Shown here in pieces: positions 42,565 through 53,445 of a stretch of DNA of 64,000 nt. The number at the start of each line of letters is the position of its first letter. Position 1 is the first letter of the stretch. Made by a program: the position numbers and the translations under genes. The notes below the pieces were generated by a model, which saw only the letters and a list, made by a program, of their open reading frames with translations, made no database searches and was not told where the DNA came from. This stretch comes from Venturia oleaginea (taxonomy: Eukaryota > Ascomycota > Dothideomycetes > Venturiales > Venturiaceae): the NCBI GenBank assembly GCA_013176395.1, contig JABMLP010000001.1, positions 930,001 to 994,000 of the forward strand, given 5' to 3'.

Positions 42565-44160
42565 ATGTCTGATGCCTTAGAACCTCGTCTGCCATCTCGT
42601 GCACGATCTACACCAAAAACATATGACGATATTATTGCAGAGACCAATGCAAAGGCTGCTGCAACCCGAGGAGCCCGTGGTGGGCGCGGAGGACGTGGTA
42701 GGAAGGGTGGAAGAGATGGTAGTAAAAAAGCTACTCAATCGAAGAGCGATATTGATGCCGGAAACGATGGGTTAACGGATCCCGCCCTCGAGGACGCCGT
42801 ACCGCAGACACAATATCCAGATCCTACAGCAGAGGATTCGCCGAAGCCATATTATAATACGCCTGTACGAGAATCCTCTGCTCAGCAACGCGGTCAGTCA
42901 GTCGCAATGCAGTCAATTGAATGGAGTAGAACACCTACACCTCGTCCATCGGTCGCACGCAATTTAGGGCCCTCATCGGCGCCTCGACCCCATCAGACCC
43001 CCCAACAGGGCGGTAATATCAATCGCGATCGCGACTTTGAGATATCTCAAATGCCTGCCGAAGATGACGATAACCGCGATCGGTCACTCTCGCAAACGCC
43101 TGGTGGGACACAAAGGAAGCCTCGGAAGGCCAAGTATCCTCGGATTTATGAGCGCGAGTTCGCTATGCTGAAGACCTCAGTAGAGGCAAAACACCGAGGG
43201 CTTCAAACCGGCGCGGCATTCAAAGATGATGTATGGTTGGAAGCGCGATTGGCAGTTAACCGGGTCCCGCGAGATGAGACTATACCAGATATGGATGCTG
43301 CTACAATGGCCAACAAATGGGGGGACTGGAAGCGGTGGTGGCCCGATTACCAGGCACATTATGGCTCAGGCAATGTACGATCGCATACGTCGGGTTGGGA
43401 GAAGAATATGAGCGGCGTAGAGTGAGATTACCCGGGCATCGAGGCTGGTGTACTTGTTAGTGCAGAAGATACTATGAGGGACCATTACTTCCATTATCCA
43501 AAGTTCGGTAGGTTCGAGAAGCTACGCGTCAACCACGTAGACCTTCTATCGCAGCTCTTGGATCACAAGCTGGCCGACGGACGAGATGCTGCAAAGGTGA
43601 AGGAGTTAGCAAAGGAAGCGCCGCCGAAGCCTAAAAAACGGTTACCAAAAGCTACTCCAGATCTGCGGAAGAATGCCTTATTTAATTCATATGAGGATAC
43701 TAGTTTAGATAGGCTTGCCGTCGCACTTACTGCCCAGAACGAGAGTAAGATGGGGCTCGCAATGCAACGTGTAGAGAAGCTGGAGATCTTCAAGGGAAAT
43801 ACGGAGACGATAGGGTGTTTGTACGAGGTTTTTTTCGCTGACGAGAAGAAGGCCGACTACTTCTTGAATCTACCGATTCATATGATATCTTGGTGGGTAA
43901 GGAAGGAGTTCGGAGGGACTATAATATTTGATCAGCACTGGAATGACCGTGAAGAAGAGCGTGTATCTCGTAAACGTAGTATGAAACAAACGGGAGTCGG
44001 TAAAAAGAGGGCGCGATGGCGAGCGGCAGAGGAAGATGATAACAGCGATCTCGAGGAGGATACTAAGGATGTTGAGGCCGTAGAGGAGGACGAGGATAAC
44101 GAGTCTAGTGGTGGTGATGATGAAGAAGTTGAGTTTTTCGAAGAGTTGAGTCAAGCGTAA
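42565..44160 (+). pseudogene. Harbinger-associated SANT/Myb-like DNA-binding protein, split by TGA
   Basis: The frame from ATG 42565 (MSDALEPRLPSRARS) is Gly/Arg/Ser-rich at first, then carries a Myb/SANT-like region (EREFAMLKTSVEAKHRGLQ, KWGDWKRWWPDYQAH, HTSGWEKN), a stop TGA at 43423-43425, and continues in the same frame (DYPGIEAGVLVSAEDTMRDH) to 44160 with an acidic C-terminus. The continuation is the expected second half of the domain (.W.....V.AsdevW..y...hP....fr), and TGG (Trp) fits the stop position. These proteins bring the nuclease to the transposon ends. A 39-nt intron (GTGAGA...TTAG) could formally remove the stop but is too short and would delete conserved residues, so I favour a nonsense mutation. 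Confidence 0.7.
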
Positions 44161-44271
44161 AGCCGGGTACCAAGAACTTTGCCGGGCGTAGAAGTTAATT
44201 AATGGATATAGTATTTGAATAATCGATTTTTCTCGACATTGGTACGCTCAATTTACATATATATATATATA

Positions 44272-46120
44272 ACGTGTTCCACCATCGAGCGGGTCAACCC
44301 ATCGAGCGGGTCAAAAAGGCTTGGCACGACCAACTTATGTTACGACTCTTCAATTTAATCGCTATCAACAATAGATTCTAAGTCCCTCGTGCTGCTATCT
44401 GATTCAGAAGATATCTTAATATCTTTTTTACAAGTTCGCGCATTATGCCCAGCTGCGCCGCAGTTCCTACAGCGCCGTTGAATTGGTCGGGCTGTTTCTT
44501 GACCACCACTACCACGAGCCTTCTTTGATCCCTGAGGCGCTATAGACGCCTCTGCAGCTACCTGCGCTGCTGCAGTCCCATACTCAATAGTACCACCTTG
44601 CTGGATCCACTTCCTTTTGCGCCATTTTCGGTTCGTTGTTACTGCTAATTGCTCTTCAAGCTCGCGGTTACGCGCAACAAGCAGAGCGTTTTGGTGTAGC
44701 ATCAATTCAGCGCCCTTGACAAGCTGGGAAAAGCCTGCCTGCGCAGTAACTGGTGACCGAGTAAAAGACTCGCTTACGAGCTTGGATTGGGATACAAATT
44801 CATAAGTATTACTTGGAGTCTTGGACTGCCACGGCGTTTCTGGGAGATGGGTTTCTGGCGGGGTTCGTAGCCGTACTTCAAGGCGATCCAACACCACCTG
44901 CGCGTCGATAGGGACTAGCCGTACTGCCTCAAAAGCCTTTTGACAGTTCTCTTTCGTAAACACGTCGAAAAACGCGTCTTTGAAGGCAGGGAGAAAGCCT
45001 TCCTTGTTGATATGGTACACGCGTCGGCGTGCCAAGCCCCGGACGCGTTGGGAGTACTTGCGTTTCAACGGCGAGAAGCAGACCACGTCAAGGGGCTGGA
45101 GTATATGCGACGAGTGCGATGGCATGCAGAGGGTTATAATCTTGTTTTCGAGGCAGTAGTCCTTGAAATCCTGGCTGAGATGGCTCTCATGGCCGTCCAA
45201 AATAAGCAGCTTGTATACCCCCACCTGCCGCGCCTTTGTATACGCGTCAAAGTGCTTCAACCACTCAAGACCAAGCGCGTTGTTTGTCCAGCCGTTCTCA
45301 AAGACCGAGAGCTTCCAATTCCGTGGTATATCTGCCTCCTCATACCACGCAGAGATATGAACGCGTCCTTTGTAGATAATGAAGGGCGGGGTCGCATACC
45401 CGGCGGCGCAGATGCTCTGGATAACTGTAACCCACTCGCAATCGCCTGGCTGGATCAAATTAGGCCGTGTACGTCTTTCAGAAGCTGTGACGACCTTCAT
45501 TGACCCAATAACGCCCATCTGGAAGCCAATCTCGTCAAAGTTGTGCGTATCCTCGTCGTGGATACCGTACTTTGCCTTGGTGTCTGTAACGAGCTTGAAC
45601 CACGCGCCAATAATCTCTGGATCTTCCTGCAGTATCATCTGCCTGTCCTTAGCTCGATTGAAGGCCATCTTGAGCTTATCTGAGCGCGTTATGAACCTCT
45701 CAGCCCAGTTTTTCCCTACTGGCTCTCCACCGCGTACACCCAGTAGTTTATCCGCCATATCTGCTACCTCACACAGCCGGGGCGCGAATCCTCGCGAATC
45801 GAGGTCGAGGATGTATTGGACAATTGTCTGCTCTTCAGTCGTAGTGAGCTTGTGTCGGGCGTTGCGAGTATCTAGGCGATACGTAATTCCGTTATATCGC
45901 CTAGTTAATGTTGAAGGAGGTATATCAAACGCCTTAGCAGCGCGCTGGAGGCTTCGGAATTGGTGGGTATTATAGGCAGAAAGGCCAAGCTGGATTCTGC
46001 CTTCTCTGTTAGATGATTGCGCGTTTTGTTGTTGAGACATATTGTGTTGATACGGGAGCAGCTGGTCTTGGCATAAACTGACCCGCTCGATGGGTTGACC
46101 CACTCGATGGTGGAATACGT
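44272..46120 (-). mobile_element. Pogo-type element nested in the Harbinger transposon
   Basis: An 1849-bp element with TA duplications (44270-44271 and 46121-46122). The terminal inverted repeats start ACGTGTTCCACCATCGAG (left) and ACGTATTCCACCATCGAG (right, reversed); each contains a CCATCGAGYGGGTCAAC unit followed by a second near-copy. It carries one uninterrupted transposase gene, so it may be autonomous. It inserted into the spacer between the two Harbinger genes without breaking either. Confidence 0.9.
44355..46040 (-). CDS. Pogo/Fot1-type DDE transposase, intact
   Basis: 561 aa from the ATG at 46040 (MSQQQNAQSS); the frame extends upstream into the terminal repeat without an ATG. The N-terminal HTH (RSLQRAAKAFDIPPSTLTRR) and CENP-B-type HTH (LTTTEEQTIVQYILDLDSRG; KNWAERFITRSDKL) are followed by the catalytic core: HNFDEIGFQMG (first Asp), KLLILDGHESHLS (second Asp) and SHILQPLDVVCFSPLK (third Asp). 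The C-terminus has a CCHC zinc knuckle (CRNCGAAGHNARTC) after a coiled, basic segment. No lesion is seen. Compared with the dead pogo copy at 29.8-31.5 kb it is a different subfamily (distinct sequence and the added zinc knuckle). Confidence 0.92.
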   Translation of the reverse strand: MSQQQNAQSSNREGRIQLGLSAYNTHQFRSLQRAAKAFDIPPSTLTRRYNGITYRLDTRNARHKLTTTEEQTIVQYILDLDSRGFAPRLCEVADMADKLLGVRGGEPVGKNWAERFITRSDKLKMAFNRAKDRQMILQEDPEIIGAWFKLVTDTKAKYGIHDEDTHNFDEIGFQMGVIGSMKVVTASERRTRPNLIQPGDCEWVTVIQSICAAGYATPPFIIYKGRVHISAWYEEADIPRNWKLSVFENGWTNNALGLEWLKHFDAYTKARQVGVYKLLILDGHESHLSQDFKDYCLENKIITLCMPSHSSHILQPLDVVCFSPLKRKYSQRVRGLARRRVYHINKEGFLPAFKDAFFDVFTKENCQKAFEAVRLVPIDAQVVLDRLEVRLRTPPETHLPETPWQSKTPSNTYEFVSQSKLVSESFTRSPVTAQAGFSQLVKGAELMLHQNALLVARNRELEEQLAVTTNRKWRKRKWIQQGGTIEYGTAAAQVAAEASIAPQGSKKARGSGGQETARPIQRRCRNCGAAGHNARTCKKDIKISSESDSSTRDLESIVDSD

Positions 46121-46616
46121 TATATAAATGGATGAATATAGACTCGATCCGTACGATTTTAATGCTGTAACCCGCTTATAATTTGACCATCGTGGTGTTG
46201 AGAAATCGAGGGCGGGAGTTTACGTATAACAGTTTAATAGGCGGCGTAGGAGAACTCGAGGTTTACCACGATGTTTGACGTCACAACACTAGCCGTATCT
46301 CTAAAAATATACACTCTTTTCAACCCCAGATTCTACCACAGCGTTATCTTATGGATAGTAAGTCTGGCGTAATAAAATGTACCGAAATACTACAGCTTTC
46401 AATTGTAATCAAAATTATTCAATTATCTAGCGATTTCGTTAATGGCGCTCACGTACAATCTCATATATATTCCGGAGGCCGCACTTGTTCCTGGTCGGAC
46501 CCTGGAATCTGGGGTAAAACTAGGGTCCGCTTAGCGGTTATATATACACCAACTTTGGAGCTTTCCATCTCGACCGCCCCAAGATCAAATTTCATAGTTT
46601 TTATTGCATTCTCTAC

Positions 46617-47000
46617 AGCGTGAGCTATTAATAATAATTATCAGGATTTATTGTTGTATGTAGGGCTAGGTTAAGCCTGTGCCAACATCCTCTATCTACA
46701 AAGAAAAACCCCTCTTTTCGGGGACAAAAACCGTTTGTTTGCTACCCCGGCTGCGGCCCGCGGCATATCCGCGAGCTTTACCATCCTATTCGTATATATC
46801 GAAGCGTTTCCGGGTCAACACTGCCTAAGCAGCTTCTCCTAGCTCCCTGGTATCCATTTCAGTCCATTGCCATCCAAGTCCGGGCGTAGTCCGGTCCCGG
46901 TCCGTGGTATTTCCTCGAGGCAAGGATCTTGGGACCCTGGGGGGCATCACTTCCGCCCTCTTCCTCCTCCTATCGAGGTAAGACCTAGCGTGAGCTATTA
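46617..47000 (-). mobile_element. Retroposed insert with 14-bp target-site duplication
   Basis: AGCGTGAGCTATTA occurs at 46617-46630 and again at 46987-47000. The 356 bp between them end (minus strand) with CTACATACAACAATAAATCC then TGATAATTATTAT, an A/T-rich tail with an AATAAA signal. Long variable target duplications plus such a tail indicate non-LTR (SINE or truncated LINE) insertion. The same 3' end occurs at 38340-38395. Confidence 0.65.
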
Positions 47001-47285
47001 TACAACTTCAAATATCGCATATATCAATATCATACGTTGGGGTGGTTGTATATGCGTGGATCTCGAGGGCAAGTTGCAAGGCCGAGCGCGCGTAATTATA
47101 TCTCCCCCATTATCATTTTCGATAATATAACACCTACAGCGTAAAAACTTCTATAACTCTATAACTTCATTCAGAACCGTCCTCTGAGCCACTCTCATCG
47201 CTCGAATCACTACCGGCATTACTCTCATCACCCTCGTCTACGCTGGAACCCAATCCAGACTCTCCTCCGTCGTTTCCTCGCGCCC

Positions 47286-48596
47286 TCAAGTACGATTGGT
47301 ACTGTATCCACATATCGGAAGCAATTTTATCGCGTTTGGCATACATATATCGCGCTCCTTCCTTCTAAGAAAGCGATACAGGTCCTCGATCAGGTACGGC
47401 ATTGACACGGGCTTCCTCTTGCTGTCTAATGATAGCTTCGTATCGTCGGTAAGCTCTGCTTCCTTTTTTCGCGCTCTTATCTTCTTCCACTCATCCTTTG
47501 GCTTGCCGCCGTGTTCATTGATCCAATTGTGTACAGCAGAGAGCGCAATGATTATCTTATTCTGAGTCTTCAGCGAGAAGCCATCGTGAGCTTGCTGGAA
47601 GATCCGGAATCGATTTTTGAACACACCATAGACTTTCTCCACCACATTGCGCAGTTTGGCGTGCCGTAAGTTGAAAAGCTCCTTCATATTCTGAGGTCTC
47701 TGCTTGCCCTTCCTCCACTCTTGAAGATGATACCTTACTGACATATATGGTGCCAGGACTTGCCCTCCATAACCATCTGCTTGCGTGTAGCCCGCGTCGG
47801 CCAGCCAAAACCTCCCTCTTGGAGTCACAAATATGCCTTGACGCCTCGCGTCATTGAACACTGTCGCATCGAGGGCTGTACCTTCCCATCCCGGAAATCC
47901 CAACTTGAAGTTCATATCGAAATCTACACAGCCGAGTGTGTTTGTCGGAAGAAAGCCTTTGCGACACCTGTACGAGCCCTCTTGACCCTCCCGTTTTCGA
48001 TCCTCGCCCTTCACCGAGACGTACACCGAAGTCCCGTCAATCGCTCCTACACAGTCTCTGAAAAAGGGAAACATCTTGCCAACCTCGTCGCGAATTTGAG
48101 GTGGCACTGATGGGTCATCCTCCTTGAACATAACTATATTATGGTCGGCAAGGATGACGAGGGCGGTCAAAACTTCGTGGAAAAAGGCGGATATTCGGTC
48201 GATATTAAGCTCCCAATGGTTGCCGGTATTACGATACGTGGTTCCTTGTCCGCATATATAAAGGAAGATTGCTAACTTTGCTTTCAGGCTGACATATCTG
48301 GAGTTGCAGAGAGCTGTATTGTCCTTCAACCACGTCGCCAGTAGCTCAAATTTCTGTATAGTAAGACGAGTCTCTTGCCGAAACCTCTCTGGATATCCTT
48401 GTAGCAGCTTATCGATCTTTTTCGTTGCGTAGTATCGGTCCTCGTAGAATACCACTCGTTGATTGCGACGTCGAATGGCCTCTCTTTTGGCGCGCCGGAC
48501 GGCCGCACGCTCGCTGCGCAGCTGTTCAAGCTTCTTGGCAGCAATATACCGTACAAGTTCATTGTTAATCTGCTTGCGAAGGTCTTGCTTGTTCAT
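47286..48596 (-). CDS. Harbinger-type DDE nuclease (transposase)
   Basis: A 436-aa frame from ATG 48596 (MNKQDLRKQINNELV); upstream Met codons exist (48683). After a long basic helix-rich N-terminus (QLRSERAAVRRAKREAIRRR) comes the DDE_Tnp_4/HARBI1-like core: FRDCVGAIDGTSVYVS (first Asp), RFWLADAGYTQ (second Asp) and LRNVVEKVYGVFKNRF (Glu). These residues are intact. Near 47350 a dinucleotide (AT) length difference shifts the frame: the frame that follows the shift runs on to 47167 with YAKRDKIASDMWIQYQSYL and a Ser/Asp/Glu-rich tail typical of such proteins, while the written frame ends at 47286. The protein is thus complete in its catalytic part but has lost its acidic tail. Confidence 0.83.
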   Translation of the reverse strand: MNKQDLRKQINNELVRYIAAKKLEQLRSERAAVRRAKREAIRRRNQRVVFYEDRYYATKKIDKLLQGYPERFRQETRLTIQKFELLATWLKDNTALCNSRYVSLKAKLAIFLYICGQGTTYRNTGNHWELNIDRISAFFHEVLTALVILADHNIVMFKEDDPSVPPQIRDEVGKMFPFFRDCVGAIDGTSVYVSVKGEDRKREGQEGSYRCRKGFLPTNTLGCVDFDMNFKLGFPGWEGTALDATVFNDARRQGIFVTPRGRFWLADAGYTQADGYGGQVLAPYMSVRYHLQEWRKGKQRPQNMKELFNLRHAKLRNVVEKVYGVFKNRFRIFQQAHDGFSLKTQNKIIIALSAVHNWINEHGGKPKDEWKKIRARKKEAELTDDTKLSLDSKRKPVSMPYLIEDLYRFLRRKERDICMPNAIKLLPICGYSTNRT

Positions 48597-49142
48597 CTGA
48601 ACGTTGTGAGAGAGTCTGTCGGTCAAAATGTAGGTTTTTGAGGTGTATGCTGGCAAAATCGTAATCAATCGGATCATGGTCATTTTGGCCGTGGTTGGAT
48701 TGGTTGAAATACACACATTTGATTGGCTAATATCGAATAGCCGCGCTCATTTCAATCAATCCAATCCATCAGGATTTTTTATGCTACTTGATTCATTTCA
48801 ATCAGTCTAAATCGAACACGTCCCTCTAGATTGGTTGGATTGGTTGAAATCAATCCATCTGCGCTCAATCCATCATTTTCGAACAAGCCCTTACTGTGCC
48901 TAGACCCCCACACCCTATCTCCTGGCTTACATTCCTACAGCAATAACACTTCTCCCATCCTTCACAATCAACCTTTTCTTCTTTCTCGCTGGCTTTAACA
49001 AGTGCTAGCACCTTTACATTTCCTTATCTGGTTCCTCAAAGGCACGAAAAAGGATCCTATTTCACACTCAGGTCATGGCCGACCACGGAGATATCATCGG
49101 GTCCGGCGACTCGACGCAGGAGATGAACTCCACGCTCAAGTC

Positions 49143-50350
49143 ATGGACGACTACGGAGATCTCATCGACTCTGACGACTCTGACGCAGGAGATGAACTCG
49201 AAGAGGACGCTGAAGACATGGTGCGGTATTGGAACGAACCTCTGTATTACCCAATGCGCATTGGCCAAGTTCTTGACCAAAGATATCGCATCGAACACAA
49301 ACTTGGTCATGGAGGCTTTTCTACTGTTTGGATGGCCCACGATAGCAAGACACGGACGGACGTTGCTCTGAAGGTCTTTGGTGTTACGACAAGCCAGACA
49401 GATACTGAGATTGCCATTCATAGTGAGATTCGCCAGCGCGTCACAGATACATCCAGGTTCCTGCTTTCTCAACGCACCTTCTCACTCCCAGGTCCTGGGG
49501 GGCGCCATAAATTCCTGGTTTTCCCTTTGCAGGGTCCCAATCTTCAACGTTGTTTCTTCAGTATGAGTCTTGCCAGCCGTATGTCCACAGCAGAACAAGT
49601 TCTCAAGGCCATGGAAAGCTTACACGATGGCAACATCGTTCATCGAGGTTTGTTATCTTTTCCGCTCCCTTTTTGTATATCTAGCTAAATATCCATAGAC
49701 TTGAGCGATAAGAACCTCATTTGTGGCATGCAGCCGATGAGTCATATCAACACCGCAACAAAGTACAAGTCCCTTGGCCGTCCTAGAAATATTCGTGTGG
49801 GCCGCTGAACTGGATTGGGGAGATTGTGCTGCCAATGCAGGTGCCGGCCAATCTTCTGACGGGATCAGTCTATTTGGGCGATTTTGGCATATCGATACGT
49901 GCAGGCACCCAAGTTGAATACAAGCAGCAAACTCCTAGCTGCTGGTGCGCCCCAGAATGATTTCACAACGTAAATCCGACTGCTGCCAGCGATATGTGGA
50001 GCTTCATGTGTGTATTCGCAAAGCTGTATCTAGGCGCGATTCCTTGGTCGAACGGTCAGCCCCTGGCAGAGATGGTTAAGATCTTCGGTCCACTACCCCA
50101 ACGTTGGGAGGGCTATTTTTGGTATCCACAGAGAGCCAAATCATCATGGTACGATCCGACAACAACGCCTGAAACTTCACTCGACGCACTCATTGCACGC
50201 GCTCGCCCTGATGTCGACTCTACTGAGCGTTCTTACGTAGCACATGTTCTGATAAGAGGCTGGGCTTATGAGCCTGATGAGCGGATAACCGCCAGGCAAC
50301 TTCTACAAGACGCTGATTTTCAGAACATCCTAAGACGCTACGTTAATTAA
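49143..50350 (+). pseudogene. FunK1/SRPK-like protein kinase, broken
   Basis: Start proposed at ATG 49143 (MDDYGDLIDSDDSDAGDE). Kinase blocks: glycine loop LGHGGFSTVW, VALKVFG (catalytic Lys), HR|DLSDKNL (HRD across an intron at 49655-49698), LGDFGISI (DFG), CWCAPE (APE), DMWSFMCVFAKLYLG and a C-terminal helix ending ILRRYVN. Lesions: a frame change near 49790-49810, after KSLGRPRNI, and TGA at 49958-49960 directly after APE, where Arg (CGA) is expected (APE-R-FHN). Members phosphorylate RS-rich or unknown substrates in the nucleus or cytosol. The gene cannot make a full kinase as written. The 5' end is duplicated in tandem (49075-49142 resembles 49143-49210). Confidence 0.7.
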
Positions 50351-52054
50351 ATCAACGTCCCCTCAGATTCACAGCATGTCTCTACATCAAGACTTTGCCA
50401 GGCGGCTCTCTGTCCTCAAATACGGCAAGGCTTTCCAAAAACGAAAACGTCGCTTCATGTGGCGTTGGCTGAGCCTTCAAGAAGGTGTGGGCCATCGATT
50501 GGTATCAGGAAGCAGGGATTGCGCTCTATTCTAGAATGCAAGTCTAAACGTGGGAAATGAAATGTATACTTGAGATATGATCTACAGTTAATGGCAGATG
50601 AACGCCGGGGATAGGTCGAACGGCCACTACGGCGGTGGCCCCCATTGCTGCGGATGGTCCGGGAAACTGAAGTTGGCGGCGGTGGAAGGAATTGTTAGCC
50701 GTGGAGGGGTGATAGTCTATGTATAGCTGCCTTGAGACAGCTGCACAACGGGCCGCTTTTGGAAGCCAATCGGCTGAGGCTAACAGTAGAGTGAATATGA
50801 AACTCAAGTGCATTTATCTTGGATTGATATGAGTCAGTCCTCGTGCCAACACATATGTACATGAACAGGCTCTGGAAGCAGGCTAGTTCTTGATTGGATG
50901 GGGAGGCGCCTAGCAGATCTCCTTCTATTACTTTTCTGCTGGGCCATTTCAGCCTGTCGAAATCAATGGCTGAGACGTAGTAGGACCCAACTTTTGAAAT
51001 TATACGATAATCGTCCTGGAAAACTGACGTACTTACATCTGTCGCTCCCATCATCTCTCAAGGCTATTTGTTGTTAACGCGGAACAAAAGAAGAGTGAAG
51101 ATATCCATCATCACCACGATTTCCGCTACACAAGAAACATCGGTACACCCAGCAACCCGCAAGATAAGCTATTAGCCGAACGTATTCAGAGGCCAAAGTC
51201 GAATTCGTACAACCTGCGATACTGGCGAAACCTCTCCCCATCAGGCCTAACATTCTCTGAGGTGTCTTCGTGACTTAGAAAGGTGCAAGCTTACATTTAT
51301 TTATACCAGAAATATTAGCGACTCTCGGTTGTAGCCGCACGTCGAACACGCTACCTAACAGCAGAATCGTTTTCCCTAGGATAATTACATAAACAAGACA
51401 TGTGATTAGCCCATCAGTTTCATTCATATATAAACATCCCGAATTTCAGGTAGAAGCGTCAAAGCCAATTCCTCGAGGAGCCTTTCGAGATGGGTTGTCG
51501 TTCTTCACGATTGACTGAATCTCGACCATGTTGGTAAAGTCTGAGGATGTAGTTGGAGTATATTTTGGAACACCAAACCTATGAAATATTTTGGTGTCTT
51601 ACCCTCGGAGCTAGTGATGATCAGCATCAGCAGTAAGTACCGTATTTTACGCTGTCGATGATTTTACTGAACCAGCCCGCAACATTTCAAGGACTCAAGC
51701 GTTCAGCATGTAACTTTACAATGAATCCATTGAAAACTGTCCGAGCACTAAAACAGCCACCTGTGCAGTATGTACGAAGTTCTATTGCCATATTCTTTCA
51801 ATTATGAGCTGGAGCTCACATGTAGCCTTTCTGCCGCCCATGCTTACCAAGCTTCCGGGCCGGTTGCAGCTTGCTTCGTGTGTTGCTAATTGCTCAACCG
51901 GTTGATGTTTCACATTTTGATAGACAGGAAAGTAACGGGCTTTGCGAGTATAAAAGACGCATCTCTCATCCACAGCCATAGCAACCACGATCCAGACACA
52001 GAGGCTGACGTAGGTTCCTAGCCAGATCGGCCATCTCTGTTCAATCGGGAGTGT
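50351..52054. other. Region without a supported gene
   Basis: Frames of up to 119 codons (for example 50695-51054, minus) lack family features and plausible splice patterns. No repeats were recognised. Confidence 0.3.
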
Positions 52055-52411
52055 ATGAATCCACGATTAGAGGCTCCCGTTGCATACGTAGTCGTTCTTC
52101 CATCCGGATCGGGAAGCTCGTCGAGACCGGATTCCTTTGGCTCCAAAGGTGCTATAGTTCAGGCTCAACGTATCGCCACGCCCCCGAACAACAATGGAGC
52201 GGCTATACTTAAAGAAGAGGACTGCAAGGATAAATTCGGCTTCGCATTTTCCAAGACTAAAAATGGGCCATACTCACTTCCATCTTCGCCGTCCAATCGA
52301 GCATGAACTTCAACGCCAGCGTCTATGGCAATGCTGTTTCGCCCATGGCGGACAAATTTTGCTTCTCGGCGCAGATGTGGAGGATAGGTCAAATGGCCTT
52401 TTTAATTGATC
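52055..52411 (+). pseudogene. MFS transporter N-terminal relic
   Basis: From ATG 52055 the frame runs into DCKDKFGFAFSKTK, then one A is missing (A5 at 52259-52263 where A6 is needed) and the next frame continues KWAILTSIFAVQSSMNFNAS, VYGNAVSPMADKF and WRIGQMAFL. This is the first-helix region of fungal drug-type MFS transporters. The frame ends at about 52425 and no further helices follow. It is a short, decayed 5' fragment. Confidence 0.5.
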
Positions 52412-53445
52412 TTGGTGATGGTTGATTCGGCCATCTTGCTCTAATAGTAACGATCATCATTTCGAAAAACCTTTCATCATCGCCCTCATGTCAGCTAACA
52501 GTCTCGGCCAAACCAAAAGGAAGACTATCATCTCTTGCTTTTGGACGGGAAATCTGAACTGGTTCTGCTATCAAACCCCGCTGATGACTTTGTGTGGAAG
52601 AGATTGTGAGCTACCTCCGACGCCTAGAGTGAAAAGGCCATCTTTGCGTTGCCTGCAGACGTCACAGTATTTATGGCCGCGATCTTGTGACGTGGGAAAG
52701 CCAGTGGAGATGTGAAAGAAGGAGACGTGATGCCACTGTTCAAACATTCGTTACACCCCGGGCCGCTAATGTGCATCTAAGTGTCTCACATTCTAGCACC
52801 AAGAATCTCAACTGATTCTGCCAATTTTTAACACGACATGGACGACCTGATATGTCCAGAACGAACGCCTGTCTCACACAAGGCAATCTGATAGGGGAAA
52901 ACGACTCTGCTAGATTGTGGCGCACAGTGATGATTGTGACGGTGGATGAGTGGCAGGTGATGGCAGACATCAGCGCGACAGAAGAAGTCTATCAAATCAC
53001 GACCGCTCCCAATGAAGGAGTAGTCTTGCAGTATCCTAAGTAATATATGACAAATGAAAAGCTATGTTGTACGTAGAGCAAACATAGCTTCTGGTGGGCA
53101 ACCGGATCTCGTCTCTGAAATGCAACCATACAGAATGGGTTCCAGGATTGCGCTACAACGAATCATCGCGGGTGAATAGTCCTCCATCTTCTCAGGCTCG
53201 AGTGCCTTTGAAAACCTTGATCTGGAAAAACATTTGGGGCTTAGGAACCCAGAGCGTTCATGACACAATCAGGCTGTTTGGTGCTCGAAATCGGCGGAGA
53301 ATCCACCAGAGGGTTTAATATCCTGGTCCTGAGCTTGTCTGATCCTTTGCAAGAGCAATCTCATTTCGCTGCCCTAAAGACGCGGGATTGTGGTCGTGGA
53401 GACGATTGTGGAGTGGTTGGAGATTGCCAGAATATCGTCTAATAT
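52412..53445. other. Region without a supported gene
   Basis: Only short frames without features on both strands. Nothing recognised. Confidence 0.3.

Larger units (their letters stand above)
42297..48890. mobile_element. PIF/Harbinger-type DNA transposon, 6.6 kb, with nested insertions
   Basis: Perfect terminal inverted repeats of at least 29 bp start GGGCTTGTTCGAAAATGATG at 42297 and, reversed, end at 48890. They are flanked by the 3-bp TTA duplications (42294-42296 and 48891-48893) expected for this superfamily. Subterminal copies of a TTGGTTGGATTGATT-like motif are clustered at both ends (especially 48700-48860). The two convergent genes are typical of the family: a SANT/Myb-like protein (42565-44160) and a DDE nuclease (47286-48596). 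A pogo-type element (44272-46120) and a 356-bp retroposed insert (46631-46986) lie between them. Confidence 0.9.
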
